Positions 6,307-10,934 of a DNA stretch of 10,934 bases are shown here, in pieces. The stretch covers positions 1 to 10,934 of the forward strand of contig JANLQX010000048.1 in assembly GCA_031368095.1 (NCBI GenBank), read 5' to 3'. The DNA comes from JANLQX01 sp031368095 (GTDB taxonomy: Bacteria; Actinomycetota; Acidimicrobiia; Acidimicrobiales; JANYDT01). The first letter of the stretch is position 1; each line of letters opens with the position of its first letter. The position numbers and the translations under genes are program-made. The notes beneath the pieces are model-generated. The model was not told where the DNA came from. It searched no databases and worked only from the letters and a program-made list of their open reading frames with translations.

Positions 6307-8835
6307 ATGTCGGAGTTTCGTTCCCTGTTCGCCACCGCCGCGCAAGCGGCCGGGGGAGCGCCGACCCAGAGCTTCGATGACGACCGTCCGCCGCTCACCG
6401 ACGCGGATGCTCAGGGCCGGCAAGAGGAGGAGCCGGTTGAGGACCTGCTCGCTCGGGCCGAGCGTCTCGCCAAGCGGGTTATGGGCGAAGAGGCCGACGA
6501 CCGTCGGCGTCGCCGAATCGATGTCCCCGAGCTGCTCGCCGGTCTGAACCCGAACCAGCGCGACGCGGTCGTTCATCCCGGCGGTCCGCTACTCGTCGTC
6601 GCCGGCGCCGGTTCTGGGAAAACGAAGGTTCTCACCAGCCGCATCGCCTGGCTTATTGCCGAAGCCGGCATTTCCCCGTTCGAGATTCTGGCGATCACGT
6701 TTACCAACAAGGCGGCCGACGAGATGCGCCAACGAGTGGCCGTGCTCGTTGGTCCGGTCGCCGAGAAGATGTGGGTCTCCACGTTTCACTCGGCCTGCAT
6801 GCGCATCCTTCGTCGGGACTCGCATCGCCTCGGCTACGGACCGTCGTTCACGATCTACGACCAGTCCGACTCCGTGCGCCTCGTGCAATACGTGCTGCGC
6901 GATCTCAACGTTGACCCGAAGAAGTTTGCGCCACGAGCGGTGCACGCAACGATTAGCGCGGCCAAGAACGATCTTGTCGACGTTGAAACGTTTCGGGCTC
7001 GCGCCGCCAACATCTTTGAGCGCAAGATCGGCGAGATCTACACCGAATATCAACGCCGACTTCTTGCCGCAAGCGCGATGGACTTTGACGACCTGCTGGT
7101 GCAAACGGTGCGTCTCCTGCAGACCGAACCCGAAGTGCTCGACCACTACCGCAAACGGTTCAAGCATCTCCTCGTCGACGAGTACCAAGACACCAATCGC
7201 GCCCAGAACGAACTCGTGTTGCTCCTCGGCGCCACCCATCGCAACGTCACGGTCGTGGGCGACTCTGACCAGTCTATTTATAGGTTTCGAGGCGCAGATA
7301 TACGCAATATTCTGGAGTTTGAGCAGGCATTTGGCGATGCCACGGTGGTAATTTTGGACCAGAACTACCGGTCGTCACAGAATATTCTCGACGCCGCTAA
7401 CTCAGTGATTTCCAATAACATCGGTCGCAAGCCGAAGGAACTGTGGACGGCTGCCGGCCCGGGTCTCCCGATCACGAGATATCACGCCGAGGACGAGCGT
7501 GACGAGGCTGGGTGGATCGTCCGGGAGATGGCGCGACTTCATTCGACCGATGGTTTCAAGTGGAGCGACATGGCGGTGTTCTACCGGACCAACGCTTCGA
7601 GCCGGGTGGTTGAGGAACAGTTGGTGCGCGTCGGCGTGCCGTACAAGGTCGTGGGCGGCACCAAGTTCTACGACCGCAAAGAAGTAAAGGACGTACTTGC
7701 GTATCTGCGTTCCGTCGTGAACCCCAGTGATGAAGTGTCGCTGAAGCGTGTCGTCAACGTGCCCAAGCGGGGCGTCGGAGAAACCTCGATCGGGCGCCTC
7801 GACGCATGGGCGCGCGCCAACGGGCGTGGATTCGGCGAGGCGATGGTTCACGTCGAAGAGGTCGGATTGACCGGCAAGGCGTTGAGCGGCGTGCGTGCGT
7901 TTGCCGCCCTGCTCGACGAATTTCGCGCCCTGACCACGAAACCCTCCGACGTGCTTCAAGCCGTGCTCGATCGCACTGGCTACGTCACCGAACTCGAGGC
8001 GGAGAACTCCATCGAGTCAGCCGGTCGCCTCGAGAACCTCGGCGAGCTGCTCGGCCAGTCAAAGGACTTCGACACCCTGGAGGAGTTCCTCGAATCGGTC
8101 TCGTTGGTCGCCGATACCGAAGACAACATTCCCGAGGGGATGAGTGGCGACGACTCGCAGGTCATCTTGATGACCCTGCATACCGCAAAGGGGCTCGAGT
8201 ACCCCGTGGTGTTTCTCGTCGGTCTGGAGGACGGCGTGTTCCCCCATATCCGCTCGCTCAGTGATCCCGACGAGCTCGAAGAAGAACGACGCCTCGCCTA
8301 TGTCGGGATCACTCGGGCCAGGCAGCGCCTCTATCTCACGCACGCATGGTGTCGGTCGTTGTTCGGGTCCACCCAGTACAACCCCATCAGCCGCTTTCTC
8401 ACCGAGATCCCCGAGGGTCTCGTCGTCAACGTTGGCGAGTCCAAACGTCAGGGCGGTCCGTCATGGTCCGGTCCATCGGGAAGTTTCGGAGCGGCGACCG
8501 GACGGAAATGGAATGACGAGTGGAAGGCCCGTCGCGACCGTGACGGCGGTGTCGACGACGACAGCGGAGGCCGAGTCTTCGGTGGCGGTGCGCATCGCGA
8601 GGCGGTCGTTGAGGCCGCCCTGCGCGCCGGTACCCGGGCCGACACCCCGGCTGCGACAACGGGCGCGGAAGCACTCGGGTTGGCGGCCGGCGACACCATC
8701 GTCCACAAGCGCTACGGCGAAGGGCGGATCACGGAGCTTCTCGGATCGGGCGACAAGACCGAAGCGGTGGTGGCGTTCCCGAGCTTCGGGGAAAAGCGCT
8801 TCCTCCTGGCCTTCACCCCCCTCAAGAAGGCCTGA
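6307..8835 (+). CDS. pcrA: ATP-dependent DNA helicase PcrA/UvrD (SF1A)
   Basis: An 842-aa 3'-5' superfamily 1 helicase acting in nucleotide excision repair, replication restart and clearing of proteins from DNA. Motifs in order: Q motif LNPNQRDAV (80-88), Walker A AGAGSGKT with K105, motif Ia ITFTNKAADEM (130-140), Walker B DEYQDTN (291-297), motif III VGDSDQSIYRFRGA (317-330), motif IV QNYRSSQ (352-358), motif V LHTAKGLEYPVVFL (624-637) and motif VI RRLAYVGITRARQRLY (661-676). A Gly/Arg/Asp-rich linker (about 711-790) leads to a C-terminal Tudor-like domain (about 793-840, GDTIVHKRYGEGRITEL), which in PcrA contacts RNA polymerase. The N-terminus has about 75 extra acidic, low-complexity residues before the helicase core. 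ATG 6307 is supported by the TAGCCT box. Bases about 7261-7440 are unusually AT-rich. Confidence 0.96.
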   Translation: MSEFRSLFATAAQAAGGAPTQSFDDDRPPLTDADAQGRQEEEPVEDLLARAERLAKRVMGEEADDRRRRRIDVPELLAGLNPNQRDAVVHPGGPLLVVAGAGSGKTKVLTSRIAWLIAEAGISPFEILAITFTNKAADEMRQRVAVLVGPVAEKMWVSTFHSACMRILRRDSHRLGYGPSFTIYDQSDSVRLVQYVLRDLNVDPKKFAPRAVHATISAAKNDLVDVETFRARAANIFERKIGEIYTEYQRRLLAASAMDFDDLLVQTVRLLQTEPEVLDHYRKRFKHLLVDEYQDTNRAQNELVLLLGATHRNVTVVGDSDQSIYRFRGADIRNILEFEQAFGDATVVILDQNYRSSQNILDAANSVISNNIGRKPKELWTAAGPGLPITRYHAEDERDEAGWIVREMARLHSTDGFKWSDMAVFYRTNASSRVVEEQLVRVGVPYKVVGGTKFYDRKEVKDVLAYLRSVVNPSDEVSLKRVVNVPKRGVGETSIGRLDAWARANGRGFGEAMVHVEEVGLTGKALSGVRAFAALLDEFRALTTKPSDVLQAVLDRTGYVTELEAENSIESAGRLENLGELLGQSKDFDTLEEFLESVSLVADTEDNIPEGMSGDDSQVILMTLHTAKGLEYPVVFLVGLEDGVFPHIRSLSDPDELEEERRLAYVGITRARQRLYLTHAWCRSLFGSTQYNPISRFLTEIPEGLVVNVGESKRQGGPSWSGPSGSFGAATGRKWNDEWKARRDRDGGVDDDSGGRVFGGGAHREAVVEAALRAGTRADTPAATTGAEALGLAAGDTIVHKRYGEGRITELLGSGDKTEAVVAFPSFGEKRFLLAFTPLKKA

Positions 8836-9054
8836 CTAGTGCACGCAAGCGGAAGTTCCACGAACGTGTCCAAACCCGAAAATCGCAGTGCGAAACGATC
8901 GTCCACGCAGGGGCGACGTTCGGGGAACTTTTGCGGCGATGCACTGGACCTGAGTGCCAGTTTCTGCTCGGCGGCTTCGTTCAACCACGACGAAACCGAG
9001 TGGCGACGTCATTTTCTGACGTTGTGCTGTCGATGCGCCACGATCGAGATCACC
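8836..9054. other. Intergenic stretch after pcrA, no gene recognised
   Basis: An open frame from GTG 8839 runs in phase into the next gene, but its translation up to 9054 is Ser/Arg/Cys-rich and unlike protein, so I treat it as non-coding. I see no strong intrinsic terminator. A small inverted pair ACGTCA/TGACGT (9006-9011 with 9017-9022) lies about 33-49 bases upstream of the next ATG and could be a regulatory site. Confidence 0.5.
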
Positions 9055-9420
9055 ATGAATTCGTCAGATGCTCGTTTGCTCACCATGCCGGCCGAAGGGG
9101 TGATTGCACTCCAGACGGTACTTGGCATCATCGACGATCACGCGCTCGTTGCTGATCCGTGGGTCTACGCCTCGCTCACAAAATCGCTGCAGGAGAACGT
9201 CCCGGTATCGACCGGTGGCGACGGTGACGAGATTGCTCTCTCGCTCACGATCTCCGAGGCCGATCTCCTGCTGCGCGGCCTTGCCTTCACGGAAGCCATG
9301 AGTATTGAGCTGCCCTGGTACGAGATGGTTGTGTATACGGTGCAGTTCGTCGGCGACGCACTCCTCGGCCTGTGGACCGATGCGGAGTGGCTCGCGTACC
9401 GTGACGGCGCCCGTCAGTGA
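9055..9420 (+). CDS. Hypothetical acidic protein, 121 aa
   Basis: A 121-aa acidic, mostly helical-looking protein. Features are MPAEGVIALQTVLGIIDDHALV near the N-terminus, an EIALSLTISEADLLLRGLAF segment, and an aromatic-rich C-terminus (ELPWYEMVVYTVQFVGDALLGLW, then WLAYRDG). There is no signal peptide and no clear transmembrane segment, and I do not recognise a family. ATG 9055 is chosen because the sequence upstream reads as non-coding; ATG 9085 is an alternative. Neither has a good Shine-Dalgarno or TAnnnT box. It overlaps the terC stop tail to tail by 7 bp (9414-9420), so any terminator for either gene must lie inside the other. Confidence 0.65.
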   Translation: MNSSDARLLTMPAEGVIALQTVLGIIDDHALVADPWVYASLTKSLQENVPVSTGGDGDEIALSLTISEADLLLRGLAFTEAMSIELPWYEMVVYTVQFVGDALLGLWTDAEWLAYRDGARQ

Positions 9421-10430
9421 GCTGAACCGGCGAGGGTCTTCTCGCCCGAGACGGACCCAGGGCTGGATGGCCCGTCGCCGTTGGACTTGTTGTGACGCAT
9501 CGACGCCACGATGGCGATCGTAAGTGCACCGAGGATCACCCCGAGTGACACGAACGTGTTCATGTGGAACCAGTGGGCAGAAATCATCTTCAGACCAACG
9601 AACACGAGGATGAACCCGAGGGCATGGGACAGGTAGTGGAACTTCTCCTTGGCATCGGCGAGAAGGAAGTACATGGCCCGCAGTCCGAGAATGGCAAAGG
9701 CGTTCGACGCAAAAACGAGATACGGCTCGCGGGAGACGGCAAGGATCGCCGGCACGGAGTCGACGGCGAACACCAGGTCGGTGAGCTCGACAACCACGAG
9801 TGCGGCCAGAAGTGGCGTGGCCATCCGTTTGGCATTTACTCGGGTGATGAACTTGTGACCGTCGAACGTGTCGGTCACCGGGATGAATCGCCGCACGAGA
9901 GCTAGTCCCTTCGACGCATCGTTGGACTCCTCGTCATTGCGATGCCGCACGATCTTGATGCCGGTGACCACGAGGAACACCCCGAAGATCAGCAATACCC
10001 ACCAGAACTTGGCAATGAGCGCGCTTCCCAGTCCAATGAACACTGCCCGCATGGCCAAGGCCCCGAAGATGCCCCAGAACAGCACGCGGTGCTGAAACTT
10101 CAGAGGGATGGCCATCGCCGTAAACAACATGGACCACACGAAGACGTTGTCAACGCTCAGGGCCTTCTCGATGACGTAGCCCGACATGTATTCACCAAAT
10201 GCACCGCTCCCAAAGGTCACGAGCATCACGCCGCCGAACGTGAGCCCGCAGGCAACCCAGGCAAGGGACTCGCGCAGCGCCTCTTTGGGCGACGGTTCGT
10301 GATCGTCACGATGGCGGAACAAATCGATGGCCAACATCAGTCCGAGCACCGCCACGAGGGCGATCCACGCCCAGAACGGGACGTTGAGATTGACAAAGTT
10401 GGCGTTGGATTCAGCGGCAGCTAGCAACAT
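9414..10430 (-). CDS. TerC/Alx-family integral membrane protein, probable Mn2+ exporter
   Basis: A 338-aa polytopic membrane protein of the TerC family (tellurium-resistance TerC, Alx), members of which export Mn2+. About nine hydrophobic segments are visible, the first near 18-36. The two internal-repeat signatures carry conserved acidic residues: EKALSVDNVFVWSM (88-101, E88 and D94) and VVELTDLVFAVDSVPAI (213-229, E215, D218 and D224). SREPYLVFASNAFAILGLRAMYFLL (233-257) is the family's most conserved stretch. The Ser/Gly-rich tail is probably cytoplasmic. GGAGA (forward 10440-10444) lies 9 nt before the ATG as Shine-Dalgarno. The leader carries a candidate yybP-ykoY Mn2+ riboswitch and a -10 box. 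That link strongly favours manganese over tellurite as the physiological substrate, though this is inferred. Confidence 0.93.
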   Translation of the reverse strand: MLLAAAESNANFVNLNVPFWAWIALVAVLGLMLAIDLFRHRDDHEPSPKEALRESLAWVACGLTFGGVMLVTFGSGAFGEYMSGYVIEKALSVDNVFVWSMLFTAMAIPLKFQHRVLFWGIFGALAMRAVFIGLGSALIAKFWWVLLIFGVFLVVTGIKIVRHRNDEESNDASKGLALVRRFIPVTDTFDGHKFITRVNAKRMATPLLAALVVVELTDLVFAVDSVPAILAVSREPYLVFASNAFAILGLRAMYFLLADAKEKFHYLSHALGFILVFVGLKMISAHWFHMNTFVSLGVILGALTIAIVASMRHNKSNGDGPSSPGSVSGEKTLAGSAH

Positions 10431-10472
10431 GAAAGGAGTTCTCCAGGAGAAACGAATACAGCGGTCTCACCG

Positions 10473-10560
10473 GAAGGTCTCTCCGCCCGTGAAAACGGAC
10501 TGGCCGCACCGGATCCAAACGGATCGTGATGACGATGGGCCTCGCGGGATACTCCCCTTC
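10473..10560 (-). promoter_or_regulatory. Candidate yybP-ykoY manganese riboswitch in the terC leader
   Basis: Read on the minus strand, the element opens GAAGGGGAGTA (10560-10550) and closes GAGAGACCTTC (10483-10473). GAAGG pairs with CCTTC as P1, and GGGGAGUA and GAGACC are the hallmark conserved strands of the Mn2+-sensing yybP-ykoY class. Between them are a GATCC-GTTT-GGATC hairpin and CCGGTGCGGCC. It lies 42 nt upstream of the terC ATG, and this class is well known in front of terC/alx and other Mn-exporter genes. A second GGTGAGACC (10471-10463) follows directly and may belong to the expression platform. With no T-rich terminator before the ATG, control is more likely at translation. 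Confidence 0.8.
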
Positions 10561-10572
10561 AGGAATGTCCCA

Positions 10573-10578
10573 ATGTTA
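10573..10578 (-). promoter_or_regulatory. Candidate -10 box (TAACAT) of the terC transcript
   Basis: TAACAT on the minus strand fits TAnnnT. A start about 7 nt downstream (near 10565) would place the 5' end just before the riboswitch at 10560, giving a leader of about 135 nt. No convincing -35 is present. Confidence 0.5.
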
Positions 10579-10616
10579 GCTGCCCCCCGGGGCTGCGTAT
10601 TCCCACCGTCGGTCGG

Positions 10617-10622
10617 TAGCCT
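10617..10622 (+). promoter_or_regulatory. -10 box TAGCCT of the acyl-CoA synthetase-like gene
   Basis: This is the third copy of GGTAGCCT in the window, ending 9 nt before the ATG at 10632, the same spacing as at pcrA. It is back to back with the terC promoter about 40 bp away. Confidence 0.65.
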
Positions 10623-10631
10623 TCGTGCACC

Positions 10632-10934
10632 ATGGGATTCACCGATCGTCTGCGGGCTCGCGCCCGGCTTGCCGTCTCTGACGACTCGCTGACCCTGGCC
10701 ACACTCGCCCATCATGTGGCCGACTCGCATGGCGACGGTGTTCTAGTGAGCGTTCCCTCCGGCACGTCGTGGTCGGCGGCGCACGTCTTGGGTTCAGTCG
10801 ATCACGCCGCCGAAGTCATCAGTGCGCAGATCACTCCTGGCGACCGGGTGTTGATCGATTTTCCGAACGGCCCCGAGTTGGTGCTCGGATGCCTGGCGGT
10901 GTGTGCTGCCGGGGCCGTCGCGGTTCCGGTGAAC
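10632..10934 (+). CDS. AMP-dependent synthetase/ligase (acyl-CoA synthetase-like), N-terminal fragment
   Basis: The first 101 codons of a gene that runs off the window end. The translation starts MGFTDRLRARARLAVSDDSL and reaches QITPGDRVLIDFPNGPELVL, then GCLAVCAAGAVAVPVN. The GDRV-(6)-N-x-x-E-x-x-x-(6)-AxxxAGAVAVPVN pattern is the N-terminal subdomain hallmark of the ANL superfamily (acyl-CoA synthetases, fatty acyl-AMP ligases, NRPS adenylation domains). The catalytic AMP-binding motifs lie beyond the window, so the substrate and the choice between synthetase and ligase are open. ATG 10632 is supported by TAGCCT 9 nt upstream. It is divergent from terC with a 201-bp gap. Confidence 0.85.
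   Translation, partial: MGFTDRLRARARLAVSDDSLTLATLAHHVADSHGDGVLVSVPSGTSWSAAHVLGSVDHAAEVISAQITPGDRVLIDFPNGPELVLGCLAVCAAGAVAVPVN

Noticed and set aside
5477..6547. Long (356-codon) plus-strand open frame across the hydrolase end and the pcrA start
   Set aside because: It overlaps three better-supported genes and the repeat region, and its product is Arg/Pro/Ser-rich and non-protein-like.
6589..7239. 216-codon antisense open frame within pcrA
   Set aside because: It lies opposite strongly conserved helicase motifs and has no family signature or promoter.
8839..9054. N-terminal extension of the 121-aa protein from GTG 8839
   Set aside because: The 72 extra residues are Ser/Arg/Cys-rich with no conserved look, and the GTG only follows the pcrA stop by chance in the same frame.

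Overview
The window is high-GC DNA with actinobacterial features: a GroEL ending in a GGM-rich tail, a PcrA/UvrD helicase with a C-terminal Tudor-like domain, an overlapping small-ORF/nucleotidyltransferase pair, and several genes whose start codon lies only 6-9 nt after a TAnnnT -10 box (leaderless-type promoters). The repeated box GGTAGCCT and the gene content fit a member of Acidimicrobiia or a related actinobacterial lineage. That placement is inference; no rRNA is present. Most of the window is chromosomal housekeeping. I see no phage, IS element, CRISPR array or tRNA.

Layout. Bases 1-233 contain a perfect 86-bp fold-back, most likely a contig-end artefact, so groEL is only trustworthy from about base 86. 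groEL ends at 601 and is followed by a strong UUCG-loop terminator. After a repeat-rich gap come a 50-aa small protein and a CoA-pyrophosphatase-type Nudix hydrolase. Next is an overlapping pair, a 55-aa protein and an AbiEii/MenT-like nucleotidyltransferase in which a usual catalytic Asp is Asn. Then comes guaA (GMP synthase), facing a convergent nitroreductase. Divergent from the nitroreductase is a two-gene membrane operon: a 77-aa membrane protein and a YdjM/DUF457-like predicted membrane metal-dependent hydrolase. A small CxxC protein on the minus strand shares a repeat-containing control region with the divergent pcrA/uvrD helicase. A 121-aa hypothetical protein follows and overlaps tail to tail with a minus-strand TerC-family metal transporter. 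The TerC leader carries a candidate yybP-ykoY (Mn2+) riboswitch. The window closes with the N-terminus of an AMP-forming acyl-CoA synthetase-like protein, divergent from terC.

Functional links. The clearest regulatory unit is -10 box, Mn2+ riboswitch, then TerC, a family that includes Mn exporters. The second is the shared leaderless-promoter grammar at guaA, pcrA, the acyl-CoA synthetase gene and three small genes. The best candidate for a less ordinary system is the overlapping 55-aa/nucleotidyltransferase pair, which looks like a toxin-antitoxin-type module with an altered active site. I did not find a convincing wholly new multi-gene system.
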